Origin: Cellulosimicrobium composti
GTDB lineage: Bacteria > Actinomycetota > Actinomycetes > Actinomycetales > Cellulomonadaceae
DNA: 64,000 nt
NCBI RefSeq assembly: GCF_009711085.1
Contig: NZ_WMKA01000001.1
Span: 1 to 64,000, forward strand
Direction of reading: 5' to 3'
A program made the translations under genes and the position numbers. Under the pieces are notes generated by a model. That model had not been told where the DNA came from, did no database searches, and saw only the letters and a program-made list of their open reading frames with translations. Of the stretch, positions 26,180 to 34,660 are shown in pieces. Numbering within the stretch: position 1 is the stretch's first letter; every line of letters starts with the position of its first letter.

Positions 26180-27820
26180 TCAGTAGGGGTGGGCCTCCGC
26201 GGGCCAGCGCAGCTCGACGCCCGCCCGGACGAGCTCGTCCTGGTAGTCGGCGAGCAGGTCGGCCTTGGACTGGACGGCGTGCGGGGTGCGCCCCGTCGCG
26301 AGGCAGTGCGCCGCGAGGTGTCCCGCGGCCTCGCCGATGTTCCACTCGACGGGGTGCAGTCGGTAGCACCCGTTGGTGATGTGCGTCGTGCCGATGTTCT
26401 TGTTGGCGGCGAGCAGGTTGGTCACGCGCTGCGGGAGCAGCGCGCCGAGCGGGATCTCGAACGGCGTCGACGCGACGTCGATGTACGTGTCGCCGCCGGT
26501 CGAGGGGTGCAGGTCGATCCGGTACATGCCGACGCCGACCGAGTCGTCGTAGCGCGTCGCGCCGCGGTCGCCGCGCACGGCGTACGAGACGTCGTTCTCC
26601 GTCACGGTCGTCACGGCGCGCAGGCGGCGGGACTCGCGGTGGTAGGCCGCCTGGGCGAGCCCGTCGGCCGAGCCCATGACGTCGGGCCGCAGACGCAGGC
26701 CGGGGAACCCGGTCCCGCCGTCGGCGCGGGGCGCCTCGGTCTGCATCCAGTAGAGCATCGAGAGGCTGAGCTGGCGGGCGTCGGCGATCCGGGCCTCCTC
26801 CACGTCGCGCGGCACGTCGAGCACGGGCGCGAGGAAGTAGTCGATGCTCGGCCAGTTCACGAGGCACAGGTCGCTCGCGTAGTGGCCGGGCGCGAACAGG
26901 TCGCGGGCGGCGATGCGCCGGAACGTCCACAGGTTCCCGTCGCCGGGGTTCTTCGACTGGTCGGCGTCGACGGCGCGCGCGTCGTCCCCCGGGTTCGGGG
27001 TGAACGACCGCACGTCCATCGCGAGCGTGCGCGGGTTGGGCGCCTCCCACGACAGCATGCGCCGCCCGTTCCACGGTCCGGGTGTGTAGGTGCTCCAGAA
27101 GCCGTAGCGCTCGGGGCGGTCGATCGTGTGGTCGCCGTCCACGTGCTCGACGGCGAAGCACACGCTCAGCGCCTGCACGTTGTCCGGCTGCGCCTCGTCG
27201 GGAGCGCTCGGCTCGCCCGTCTCGCGGTTCGACTCGAAGCCCGTGACGTACTCGGTGCCGGTCAGCGGCAGGAGCTCTCCCGTCTCGGTCGCGTCGACGA
27301 CGTACGCGGCGTGGACCGTCACGGCCCCGTCGCCGCCCGTGCCGTCGCCCGGGGTGACCGGGGTGAGCGTCACGGAGGTGACGCGGTCGCCGTCGGTCGT
27401 GGCCGCCGTCGGGCGTACGCGCTCCAGCAGGCGGACGCGGCCCGCCGACCGCCACGGGGCGAGCATCTCCTCGAGCACGCCGACCGCGACGCGCGGCTCG
27501 TGGCACAGCTTCGAGACCCAGCCCGCGCCGGGGTTGAGCGCGTCCCACGTGCGCGCGGCGTCGGTGAGCGGGTACGAGCGCCGGTAGACGTCGCGGATGC
27601 CCTCGCGCAGCGCGCGGTAGCGCGCGGTCACGCCGAACCGCTCGACCCACGCGCTCTCGTCCGGCGGCACCGCCTGGGACGTGAGCTGCCCGCCGATCCA
27701 CGGGTGCTCCTCGGTGAGGACGACGCGGGCGCCCCGCTCCGCCGCGGCGAGCGCGGCGGCCACGCCGCCGAGCCCGGCGCCGACGACGAGGACGTCTGCC
27801 TGCAGGTCTGGATGGGTCAC
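26180..27820 (-). CDS. FAD-dependent oxidoreductase (FAD_oxidored family)
   Basis: 546 aa. N-terminal dinucleotide-binding motif DVLVVGAGLGGVAAALAAAE followed by RGARVVLTEEHPWIGGQLTSQ, the signature of the PF12831-type flavoproteins. AAYVVDATETGELLPL marks the second FAD motif. The middle includes many aromatic residues (YGFWSTYTPGPWNGRRML) of an unidentified substrate site. The C-terminal FAD-contact block reads ANKNIGTTHITNGCYRLHP and VEWNIGEAAG. No signal peptide, so it acts in the cytoplasm. GTG 27820 is a tentative start, with no strong ribosome site. Between LacI and the importer genes, it probably oxidises the imported sugar or a derivative. Confidence 0.85.
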   Translation of the reverse strand: MTHPDLQADVLVVGAGLGGVAAALAAAERGARVVLTEEHPWIGGQLTSQAVPPDESAWVERFGVTARYRALREGIRDVYRRSYPLTDAARTWDALNPGAGWVSKLCHEPRVAVGVLEEMLAPWRSAGRVRLLERVRPTAATTDGDRVTSVTLTPVTPGDGTGGDGAVTVHAAYVVDATETGELLPLTGTEYVTGFESNRETGEPSAPDEAQPDNVQALSVCFAVEHVDGDHTIDRPERYGFWSTYTPGPWNGRRMLSWEAPNPRTLAMDVRSFTPNPGDDARAVDADQSKNPGDGNLWTFRRIAARDLFAPGHYASDLCLVNWPSIDYFLAPVLDVPRDVEEARIADARQLSLSMLYWMQTEAPRADGGTGFPGLRLRPDVMGSADGLAQAAYHRESRRLRAVTTVTENDVSYAVRGDRGATRYDDSVGVGMYRIDLHPSTGGDTYIDVASTPFEIPLGALLPQRVTNLLAANKNIGTTHITNGCYRLHPVEWNIGEAAGHLAAHCLATGRTPHAVQSKADLLADYQDELVRAGVELRWPAEAHPY

Positions 27821-27867
27821 GCTGGGGTCCGTTTCTCTGGTGCTCGGGTTCGGGTCGGTGGGGGGCG

Positions 27868-29013
27868 TCAGACGCCCGGGGCGGTCGCGGGCGCCGGCCG
27901 TGCGGGGGCCGCCGGCCGTACGGGGGCCGCGGCACGACGGCGCGCGGGCGGCGCGGCGACGGTCTCGCCGTCGACGTCGACGCACTCCAGGAGCTGGTGG
28001 AGCTCGTCCTCGGGGACGGTGAGGCCGCGCGTGGCCCGCCGCCCGGAGCGCGTCGGGCCGGTGTCGGCCGCGACGAGGCGCGAGAGGAGGACGAGGGCGC
28101 GCGCGCCCATCTCCTCGCGCGGGATCGAGAACCCCGACCACCGGCGCCCGCCCGGGCGGCCGTGGTGGGGCTGGCCGAGGAGGAGGAACGACACGTCCTC
28201 GGGCACCCGCACGTCGCGGCGCTCGAGCTCGTCGACGAGCTCCTCGGGGTAGTTCTCCGGGGCGACCACGACCGCGGTGAGGCGCTGGTCGACGATCTCC
28301 GCGGCGGTGGCGGCGACGTCGTCGAGCTCGACGAACCGCACCGTGAGGCCGTGCGCCTTCATCGTGGCGCGGTAGGCGTCGACGCGGTCGAGCGTCGGCT
28401 GGTCGGTGCCGCGCGGCCCGACGTAGCCGATCCGCTCGTGCCCGAGCGTGACGAGCCGCTCGACCTGCCGGGCGGTCGCCGTGACGTAGTCGGCGCCGAC
28501 GTAGGGCAGCCGCCCGCCGTCGCTCCCGCGCTTGCCGATGAAGACGAACGGGTAGTTCGTGTCGAGCAGGTGCTGGAGCTCGCCGCGGTCCTCGTGCTGG
28601 CCGAGCAGGAGGCAGCCGTCCGCGATGCCCAGGCGCTGCCACCCGTCGCGCGTGAGGCGGCGGCGACCGTCGACGACGCGCGCGCTCGTGAAGAGCAGGA
28701 TGTCGATGCCGAGCTTCTCGGCCGCGTGCTCGATCCCGACGAGGAACGGGCCGTAGAAGTCGCGGCCGGCGCGCGGGAACGTCGCCTCGTAGGTGAAGAC
28801 GCCGAGGATCTGGTTGTGCCCGCCCGCGAGGCGCTGGGCCACGGGGTTCGCCGAGTAGCCGGTGATCCGGATCGCGTCGAGGACGCGCTGGCGCGTCTCC
28901 TCGCTGATCCGCACCCCTGCGGGCGTGGAGTCGTTCAGCACGAACGAGACCGTCGCCTGGCTGACGCCGGCCATCGCGGCGACGTCGGCCTGGGTGATGC
29001 GGTGCCTCGGCAT
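27868..29013 (-). CDS. LacI-family transcriptional regulator
   Basis: 381 aa. Helix-turn-helix and hinge at the N-terminus: ITQADVAAMAGVSQATVSFV, then RISEETRQRVLDAIRITGY. The periplasmic-binding-protein-like effector domain follows (ILGVFTYEATFPRAGRDFYG, HERIGYVGPRG). A Pro/Ala/Arg-rich tail of about 35 residues (from AAPPARRRAAAPVRP) exceeds the usual 340 aa. ATG 29013 has GAGGAGG upstream. It is the first gene of the LacI-FAD-importer series and probably represses that operon and the divergent enzymes via the ATAAT-CG-ATTAT sites. Confidence 0.93.
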   Translation of the reverse strand: MPRHRITQADVAAMAGVSQATVSFVLNDSTPAGVRISEETRQRVLDAIRITGYSANPVAQRLAGGHNQILGVFTYEATFPRAGRDFYGPFLVGIEHAAEKLGIDILLFTSARVVDGRRRLTRDGWQRLGIADGCLLLGQHEDRGELQHLLDTNYPFVFIGKRGSDGGRLPYVGADYVTATARQVERLVTLGHERIGYVGPRGTDQPTLDRVDAYRATMKAHGLTVRFVELDDVAATAAEIVDQRLTAVVVAPENYPEELVDELERRDVRVPEDVSFLLLGQPHHGRPGGRRWSGFSIPREEMGARALVLLSRLVAADTGPTRSGRRATRGLTVPEDELHQLLECVDVDGETVAAPPARRRAAAPVRPAAPARPAPATAPGV

Positions 29014-29025
29014 GGATCCTCCTCG

Positions 29026-29155
29026 ATCACGTCGTCGATGACGTGATGAGGAGTCTCGCGAGCGGCGTGCGCCGAGGTCAACGCGATAATACGCATTATT
29101 ACGCCGGGAGCCGCGCGCCTGCGCGCCTGGTCCCCGCTCCGGTGATCCGTATTAC
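29026..29155. promoter_or_regulatory. LacI upstream region with three dyads
   Basis: Three symmetric elements lie upstream of lacI. ATCACGTC...GACGTGAT at 29026-29047 has perfect 8-bp arms and 6-nt spacing. ATAATACGCATTAT at 29086-29099 and GTGATCCGTATTAC at 29142-29155 are LacI-type sites with a central CG. The 284-bp gap to the neighbouring gene otherwise contains only a terminator hairpin (29241-29272). Confidence 0.55.
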
Positions 29156-29240
29156 GACCGCCCGCGCGGGCTCCGGACCGTCTTCGGGCGGGCGGCGGGC
29201 GGGCTTCCGGCGGGCGACGGACGGGCGCGCACGGGACGGG

Positions 29241-29272
29241 CCCGGGACCGCACGCCGGGGTGCGGTCCCGGG
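29241..29272 (-). terminator. hairpin downstream of secreted GH43-like gene
   Basis: Perfect 13-bp arms CCCGGGACCGCAC and GTGCGGTCCCGGG around a 6-nt loop, 26 nt past the stop of the minus-strand gene. Confidence 0.65.
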
Positions 29273-29297
29273 GCCGTCGCAGGGCGTCGTCGGCGGG

Positions 29298-31310
29298 CTA
29301 CCCGCAGGTCACCGCGTCGTAGGGCGCGGTGGTGGACCCGCCGCCGTCCCCGACGACCTCGACCGTCGCGTCGCCGGACGCGACCTGCGCCGAGCGCGAC
29401 GCGAACGACTGGTACGCGCTGCGACCCGGCTCGACGTCGGCGACGGTCCGCTCGCCGAACGGCGTCACGAGCCGCACCGTCGCCGGGGCGTCGCCCGCGT
29501 TGCGCGCCGTCACGGCCACGTACGCGCGGCCCGCGAGGCAGCGCGCGACCGCGTCCACCTCGACGGCCGGCCCGTCGTCCGCGCACGCCGCCGCCTCCTC
29601 GGCCGTGGGCGTCCACCGGAACCAGTCGAACGACGCGACGATCTCCGGGGGCGTCGCGGACCCGCGCATCGCGAACGGCCCCACCCCGGTCGCGCCGAGC
29701 GCGGCGACGCCCACCGTGCGCCCCCACGGCGTGAACTCGACGCCGTCGACCGAGACCGACGCCCGCACGTCCGTCCCGTCGCTCGCGAGCCGGAGCCAGA
29801 ACGTGTCGCCGAGCCCGGCCGGCGGGGCGATCGAGTCGAAGCCCGTGTTGCGGTCGCTGCCGCCCTGGCGCCAGATGAACTCGAGCCGGGCGCCGTTGGA
29901 GCCGTGCACGAGGTCGAGCTTCGCGTAGTTCGCGTCGTCGCGGTACAGCAGCAGCCCGCCCTGCTGGAACGTCTGGGCCGGGGACACGGAGACGGCGGTC
30001 GTGACCTCCCACGGCCCGTCCGGCACGGCCTGGAGCGGCAGCGACGCGCCGGCCACGCCGGTCGGGTACGCCGGGACGCGCAGCGCGCCGTCGGTCAGCG
30101 CATGCCGCGCCGTGCCCTCGCGCACGACCGACCACAGCGCCGGGTCGAGCGCCGCGCCGTCGAACTCGTCCGACCCCGCGCCGCGGCACTGCTCGCGCAG
30201 CGGGTCAGGGTCCTGCCCGGGCTCGGGCGGCCGCACCGCGTCGGGGTCGCGCTGCGCCCACGCGATGGTCGCGCCCAGCCGGTCGCCGGACTCGTAGAAG
30301 AGGTACGTCTCGTCGCCGTCGGTGACGATCTCGGGCGCGGCCACCCGGCCGGTGTCGTCGCCGACGCCGCTCGCGCGGTGCAGCTCCCAGCGCGGGCCGA
30401 CCTGGGTCATCGTCGGGTCGAGCGTGCGCGCGAACGTGATGCCCGTGGAGCCGTGGTAGATCACGTAGAGTTGGCCCTCCCACTCCCACAGGTTGCCGCC
30501 GGACACGTTCGTGCCGGTCGCGGCGTCGGGCACGACGAGCGGGTCGGGCCGCACGTCCCACGTGCGCCCGTCGACCGACTCGGCCACCTTGATGCGGCGG
30601 ATGTCGTCGGTCCGGTTCTGCATGTACGTCATCGCGAACCGGTACCCGGACGACGGGTCGGGGTGCTCGACGACGCGCGCGTACGAGGTCTCGGTGGTCC
30701 CCGCGCCGCCGTCGGCGTTGGTCACGGCGACGCCGGAGTCGTCGAACGTCACGCCGTCCGACGACGTCGCCCACCGCGTCGTCGAGTTCTCGCCGTGGAA
30801 GTACAGCAGCACCTCGTCCGTCGCGTCGTCCCACAGGACGTCGGGCGACGACACGTGCGACACGTGGTCGTAGAAGGGCGGCCACTCGTTCGCGACGAGC
30901 GGGTTGTCCGCGTACTCCGTCCAGGGGCCCTCCAGCGAGTCGGCGTACATGAGCGAGATGCCGCCCGGCGAGTCGTGCGGGGCGTAGTACAGGTACCACT
31001 CCCCCAGCGGGTCGTCGAGGTGGGCGCCCGCGTGGAACACGCTCGGGAAGATGAACTCGTCCGTCGGGTTGTAGGTCATCGACTCCTTGTCGGTGATCAC
31101 GCCGCGGTACTCGAACACCGGCAGGTCGGACGCGGTGGGCGCGTCGCCCGCGGCGGAGACGGTCGCGGTGCTCGCGCCGCCGGGCGCCGGCGTGCTCCCG
31201 GCCGCGGCCGTCGCGGGGGCGGCGCCGGCCGCGAGCGACACGGTCAGGGCTGCGGCCAGGGTCGCCGCGGCGCCTGGTCGGCGCCGCGGTGCTGCTGCTC
31301 GGGTTCTCAC
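29298..31310 (-). CDS. secreted beta-propeller glycosidase-like protein with C-terminal ConA-like domain
   Basis: 670 aa. Sec signal peptide with Arg-rich start (RTRAAAPRRRPG) and hydrophobic core, cleavage near Ala36. Residues about 60-385 resemble a GH43/GH32-type five-bladed propeller: SMTYNPTDEFIFPSVFHAG, WYLYYAPHDSPGGISLMYA, TYLFYESGDRLGATIAWAQ. Residues about 395-575 look like a DUF1349/ConA-like domain (ALDPALWSVVREGTARHAL, YRDDANYAKLDLVHG, FDWFRWTP). A short all-beta tail carries paired Cys. GTG 31310 follows GGAGG. The catalytic acids of GH43 cannot be assigned with certainty, so activity is unproven. Its sugar locus context supports extracellular polysaccharide attack. Confidence 0.75.
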   Translation of the reverse strand: MRTRAAAPRRRPGAAATLAAALTVSLAAGAAPATAAAGSTPAPGGASTATVSAAGDAPTASDLPVFEYRGVITDKESMTYNPTDEFIFPSVFHAGAHLDDPLGEWYLYYAPHDSPGGISLMYADSLEGPWTEYADNPLVANEWPPFYDHVSHVSSPDVLWDDATDEVLLYFHGENSTTRWATSSDGVTFDDSGVAVTNADGGAGTTETSYARVVEHPDPSSGYRFAMTYMQNRTDDIRRIKVAESVDGRTWDVRPDPLVVPDAATGTNVSGGNLWEWEGQLYVIYHGSTGITFARTLDPTMTQVGPRWELHRASGVGDDTGRVAAPEIVTDGDETYLFYESGDRLGATIAWAQRDPDAVRPPEPGQDPDPLREQCRGAGSDEFDGAALDPALWSVVREGTARHALTDGALRVPAYPTGVAGASLPLQAVPDGPWEVTTAVSVSPAQTFQQGGLLLYRDDANYAKLDLVHGSNGARLEFIWRQGGSDRNTGFDSIAPPAGLGDTFWLRLASDGTDVRASVSVDGVEFTPWGRTVGVAALGATGVGPFAMRGSATPPEIVASFDWFRWTPTAEEAAACADDGPAVEVDAVARCLAGRAYVAVTARNAGDAPATVRLVTPFGERTVADVEPGRSAYQSFASRSAQVASGDATVEVVGDGGGSTTAPYDAVTCG

Positions 31311-31421
31311 AGGGGACCTCCATCGGTTCCTCGCCGGGGGCGTCGTCGCCGTCCGGGGCCGCGCACGACGGCGCGGGCTCGCTGGCAGTGTGGCCGGTCC
31401 GGCGGGGCGGAGGTCAAAGGG

Positions 31422-31435
31422 ATGATGCGCATTAT
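31422..31435. promoter_or_regulatory. LacI-type operator between divergent enzyme genes
   Basis: ATGATGCGCATTAT, closely matching ATAATACGCATTAT upstream of lacI. It lies in the 223-bp gap between the secreted propeller gene and the acetylxylan-esterase-like gene, where one repressor could control both directions. Confidence 0.55.
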
Positions 31436-31533
31436 TAGCGTGGTCACCCGGTCGCCGTGACGGCGCTAGAGTCGATCCGACCCTGCGTCGACATCAGACG
31501 TCAGATATTTCTCACCTCCGGAGGACCGTCACC

Positions 31534-32541
31534 GTGCCGCTCTTCGACCTGCCGCTCGCCGAGCTCGAGACCTACGCCCCCGCGCTCGACGAGCCCGCCG
31601 ACCTCGACGCGTTCTGGTCGCGAACCCTCGCCGAGTCCCGCGCGGCCGGGGGCGACCTCGCCGAGACGGTGCGCCTCGAGCCGGTGGACACCGGCCTCGA
31701 CCTCGTCGTGGTCGACGACGTGACGTTCCCCGGGTTCGCCGGGCACCCGATCAAGGCGTGGCTCGTGCGCCCCGCGGTACCCCGTGACGAGCCGCTGCCC
31801 GCCGTCGTGGAGTTCATCGGGTACGGCGGCGGGCGCGGCCTGCCGCACGAGCACCTCGCGTGGGCGAACGCCGGCTTCGCGCACCTCGTCGTCGACACGC
31901 GCGGCCAGGGCAGCCACTGGGGCAGCGGCGGCGGCACGCCCGACCCGGCCGGGTCCGGGCCCGCGGTGCCGGGCGTGCTCACGCGCGGCATCGAGGACCC
32001 GCACGACCACTACTACCGCCGCGTCTTCACCGACGGCGTCCGCGCCGTCGACGCCGTGCGCTCGCTGCCCGGGATCGACCCCGCGCGCGTGGCCGTGCAC
32101 GGCGTGAGCCAGGGCGGCGGCATCGCGATCGCCGTCGCCGCCCTCGCCGACGGCCTCGTCGGCGCGATGCCCGACGTGCCGTTCCTGTGCCACTACCGCC
32201 GCGCCGTCGAGATCACCGACCGCGACCCCTACCGCGAGCTCACGCGCTACCTCGCCGTGCACCGCGACGCCGAGGAGCGGGTGTTCCGCACGCTGTCCTA
32301 CCTCGACGGCGCGCTCCTCGCGCGCCGCGCCGCCGCGCCCGCGCTGTTCTCCGTGGCGCTCATGGACCAGGTGTGCCCGCCCTCGACGGTCTACGCCGCG
32401 TACAACGCGTGGGGCGCGTGCACCGCGGGCGACGCACCCGCTGAGCGCGCGATCGACGTCTACCGCTACAACGAGCACGAGGGCGGCCAGGGCTTCCGCT
32501 TCGCGCGCCAGCTCGCCTGGCTGCGCGAGCGCACGCGGTAG
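31534..32541 (+). CDS. acetylxylan esterase (AXE1/cephalosporin-C deacetylase family)
   Basis: 335 aa alpha/beta hydrolase of carbohydrate esterase family 7 type, removing acetyl groups from xylo-oligosaccharides or similar acetylated sugars. The catalytic triad is visible: Ser192 in GVSQGG, Asp278 in MDQVCPP and His315 in NEHEGG. The family-typical RGQGSHWG (123-130) is present. No signal peptide, so it is cytoplasmic and works on imported oligomers. GTG 31534 has GGAGG 9 nt upstream. It is divergent from the secreted propeller gene across a shared LacI-type site. Confidence 0.93.
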   Translation: MPLFDLPLAELETYAPALDEPADLDAFWSRTLAESRAAGGDLAETVRLEPVDTGLDLVVVDDVTFPGFAGHPIKAWLVRPAVPRDEPLPAVVEFIGYGGGRGLPHEHLAWANAGFAHLVVDTRGQGSHWGSGGGTPDPAGSGPAVPGVLTRGIEDPHDHYYRRVFTDGVRAVDAVRSLPGIDPARVAVHGVSQGGGIAIAVAALADGLVGAMPDVPFLCHYRRAVEITDRDPYRELTRYLAVHRDAEERVFRTLSYLDGALLARRAAAPALFSVALMDQVCPPSTVYAAYNAWGACTAGDAPAERAIDVYRYNEHEGGQGFRFARQLAWLRERTR

Positions 32542-32590
32542 CCGCCGGACGCGGAGCCGCCGACGCCGGCGCGACCGCCGGGGTCGGCGG

Positions 32591-32630
32591 GTCGGCGCGG
32601 GTCCGCGCGGGTCGGCACGGGTCGGCGCGG
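32591..32630. repeat. four 10-bp tandem repeats
   Basis: Four successive 10-bp units close to GTCGGCGCGG (two units each carry one change) in the gap between the convergent esterase and ispE genes. Copy number may vary between strains. No function is apparent. Confidence 0.6.
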
Positions 32631-32631
32631 C

Positions 32632-33582
32632 TCAGCGCGCGACGACGCGCGCCCCGGCGGCGGGCGCCGTCGTGCACCACACGGTGTCGCACGCGTCGTT
32701 CGCGGTCCACGACGCGGCGATCGCGAGCGCGTGCTGGCGGCTGCGCGCGAGCGCGGCGACCGTCGGGCCCGAGCCCGAGACGATCGCGCCCAGCGCGCCC
32801 GCCTCCGTCGCGACGTCGAGGGTGCGCTGCAGCTCGGGCCGCAGCGCGAGCGCGGGCTCCTGGAGGTCGTTGCGCAGCACCTGCCCGAGCCCGACGGCGT
32901 CGCCCGCGCGCAGCGCCTGCATGAGCGCCGTGTCCTCCGCCAGGTCGAGCTCGGCGGGCCCCCCGACGGTCTCGTCGAACGTGCGGTAGACCTGCGCCGT
33001 GGACAGGCCCTCGGCCTGCACCGCGAAGACCCAGTGGAACTCCCCGCGCGTCATCGCGGGCGTGAGCACGTCCCCGCGCCCCGTCCCGACGGCGGTGTGG
33101 CCCACGAGCCCGAACGCGACGTCCGCCCCGAGGCCGGCGGCGAGCCGCACGAGGTCGGCACGCGGCACGCCGGTGTCCCACAGCGCGTCGCACGCGACGA
33201 GCGCGGCCGCGGCGTCCGCGGACCCGCCCGCCATGCCGCCCGCGACGGGGACCTCCTTGTGGATCTCCAGGTGCACGTCCGGGTCGACGCCCACGTGCTC
33301 GGCGAGCGCGACCGCCGCCCGCCACGCGAGGTTCGTCCCGTCCGTCGGCACGACGTCGGCCTGCAGCCCTTGGACGCTGAGGGAGACGCCCGAGCCGGGC
33401 GGCACCTGGTGGGCGACGACGTCCTCGCTCAGCCCGACCGCCTGGAAGATCGTCACGAGCGGGTGGTACCCGTCGTCCTGCAGCGCCCCCACCCGCAGCG
33501 AGAGGTTGACCTTGCCGGGTGCGCGCACGCGGACGGACGGGGGTGGCGCGAGGGCGATGCTCGGCGGACGCGGGGGTGTCAC
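32632..33582 (-). CDS. ispE: 4-diphosphocytidyl-2-C-methyl-D-erythritol kinase
   Basis: Phosphorylates CDP-ME in the non-mevalonate isoprenoid pathway, supplying undecaprenyl carrier and quinones. 316 aa GHMP kinase. Motifs: [14 protein letters not shown] near residues 18-31 (catalytic Lys region), the ATP loop [18 protein letters not shown], and C-terminal [17 protein letters not shown] 33582 overlaps the rsmA stop (GTGA), so the two are translationally coupled. The rsmA-ispE pair is conserved in actinobacteria. Confidence 0.96.
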   Translation of the reverse strand: MTPPRPPSIALAPPPSVRVRAPGKVNLSLRVGALQDDGYHPLVTIFQAVGLSEDVVAHQVPPGSGVSLSVQGLQADVVPTDGTNLAWRAAVALAEHVGVDPDVHLEIHKEVPVAGGMAGGSADAAAALVACDALWDTGVPRADLVRLAAGLGADVAFGLVGHTAVGTGRGDVLTPAMTRGEFHWVFAVQAEGLSTAQVYRTFDETVGGPAELDLAEDTALMQALRAGDAVGLGQVLRNDLQEPALALRPELQRTLDVATEAGALGAIVSGSGPTVAALARSRQHALAIAASWTANDACDTVWCTTAPAAGARVVAR

Positions 33583-34520
33583 GCGTCCACTGTGCCAGGT
33601 CGCCCGGCGGACCGCCCCGCGGCGGGGGGTGCGGTGCGCGGCCCGCGGTCGCCCAGGCCCGCGCGCCGGACGAGCTGCTCCGCGACGCGCGCGAACGCGG
33701 CGACGTCGAGCACCTCGCCGCGCGCCTGCGGGTCCACGCCCGCCGCCTCGAGGGCCTCCGCCGCGACGCTCGCCGACCCGGCGAGCCCGGAGAGCGCCGA
33801 CCGCAGCATCTTGCGGCGCTGCGCGAACGCGGCGTCGACGACGGCGAAGACCTGCTCGCGCGTCGCCGTGGTGGCCGGGGGCTCGCGGCGGTCGAGCGCG
33901 ACGAGCGCCGAGTCGACGTTCGGCACGGGCCAGAACACGCTGCGCCCGACGGTGCCCGCGCGTCGCGCGTCGGCATACCACGCGGCCTTGACGGACGGCA
34001 CGCCGTACGTGCGCGAGCCGGGCGGTGCGGCGAGCCGGTCGGCCACCTCGGCCTGCACCATGACGAGGACGCGCTCGAGCGAGTCGAACCGCTCGAGGAA
34101 CGTGAGCAGCACCGGCACCGCGACGTTGTACGGGAGGTTCGCCACGAGCGCCGTCGGCGCCTCGCCCGGCAGGCTGGTGACCTCGAGCGCGTCCGCCCCG
34201 ACGACCTCGAGCCGGTCGCCCAGGTCGGGCACGTGCGCCGCGACCGTCTCGGGGAGCTGCCTCGCGAGCACCGGGTCGATCTCGACCGCGACGACGCTCG
34301 CGCCCGCCTCGAGCAGGCCCAGCGTGAGCGACCCCAGCCCGGGACCGACCTCGACGACGCGCTCCCCCGGTCGCACGTCCGCCGCGCGCACGATCTTGCG
34401 GACCGTGCCGCCGTCGTGGACGAAGTTCTGGCCGAGCGTCTTGGTCGGGCGGACGCCGAGGCGCCCCGCCAGGTCGCGGATCTCGGCCGGACCCAGCAGG
34501 GCACCTCGGGCGTCGCTCAT
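33579..34520 (-). CDS. rsmA: 16S rRNA (adenine1518/1519-N6)-dimethyltransferase
   Basis: KsgA-type methyltransferase that dimethylates two adjacent adenines near the 3' end of 16S rRNA during 30S maturation. 313 aa from ATG 34520. Motifs: [15 protein letters not shown] motif [25 protein letters not shown], and motif [14 protein letters not shown]. The C-terminal helical domain contains [16 protein letters not shown] at 34529 would add three residues and is less likely. It lies downstream of a terminator hairpin that separates it from rpfB. Confidence 0.96.
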   Translation of the reverse strand: MSDARGALLGPAEIRDLAGRLGVRPTKTLGQNFVHDGGTVRKIVRAADVRPGERVVEVGPGLGSLTLGLLEAGASVVAVEIDPVLARQLPETVAAHVPDLGDRLEVVGADALEVTSLPGEAPTALVANLPYNVAVPVLLTFLERFDSLERVLVMVQAEVADRLAAPPGSRTYGVPSVKAAWYADARRAGTVGRSVFWPVPNVDSALVALDRREPPATTATREQVFAVVDAAFAQRRKMLRSALSGLAGSASVAAEALEAAGVDPQARGEVLDVAAFARVAEQLVRRAGLGDRGPRTAPPAAGRSAGRPGTVDA

Positions 34521-34588
34521 GGGACGCAAGCCTACCGACCCGGCAGCGGCCCGACCCGGCGCGGCCCGACCGCACCCGGGGACGACGA

Positions 34589-34615
34589 AGGGCGGGGCGC
34601 CGTGCGCCCCGCCCT
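34589..34615 (-). terminator. hairpin between rpfB and rsmA
   Basis: Perfect 12-bp arms AGGGCGGGGCGC and GCGCCCCGCCCT with a 3-nt loop, 45 nt past the rpfB stop. It suggests that rsmA-ispE is mainly transcribed separately. Confidence 0.65.
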
Positions 34616-34660
34616 CCGCGGTGCGGCCGTCGAGCGGCCGGGTACGTCTCGCCTACCAGG

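Noticed and set aside
23904-27935. A single minus-strand open frame of 1343 codons that could be read as one giant fusion
   Set aside because: Only the last 295 codons are a real protein (the MalF-type permease). The rest is an out-of-frame reading of the binding protein and FAD enzyme.
24770-28252. An open frame of about 1160 codons on the plus strand opposite the importer, FAD enzyme and LacI genes
   Set aside because: It is Arg/Val/Gly/Asp-rich with no domain and lies in the antisense frame expected to stay open in very GC-rich genes. The minus-strand genes beneath it have clear families.
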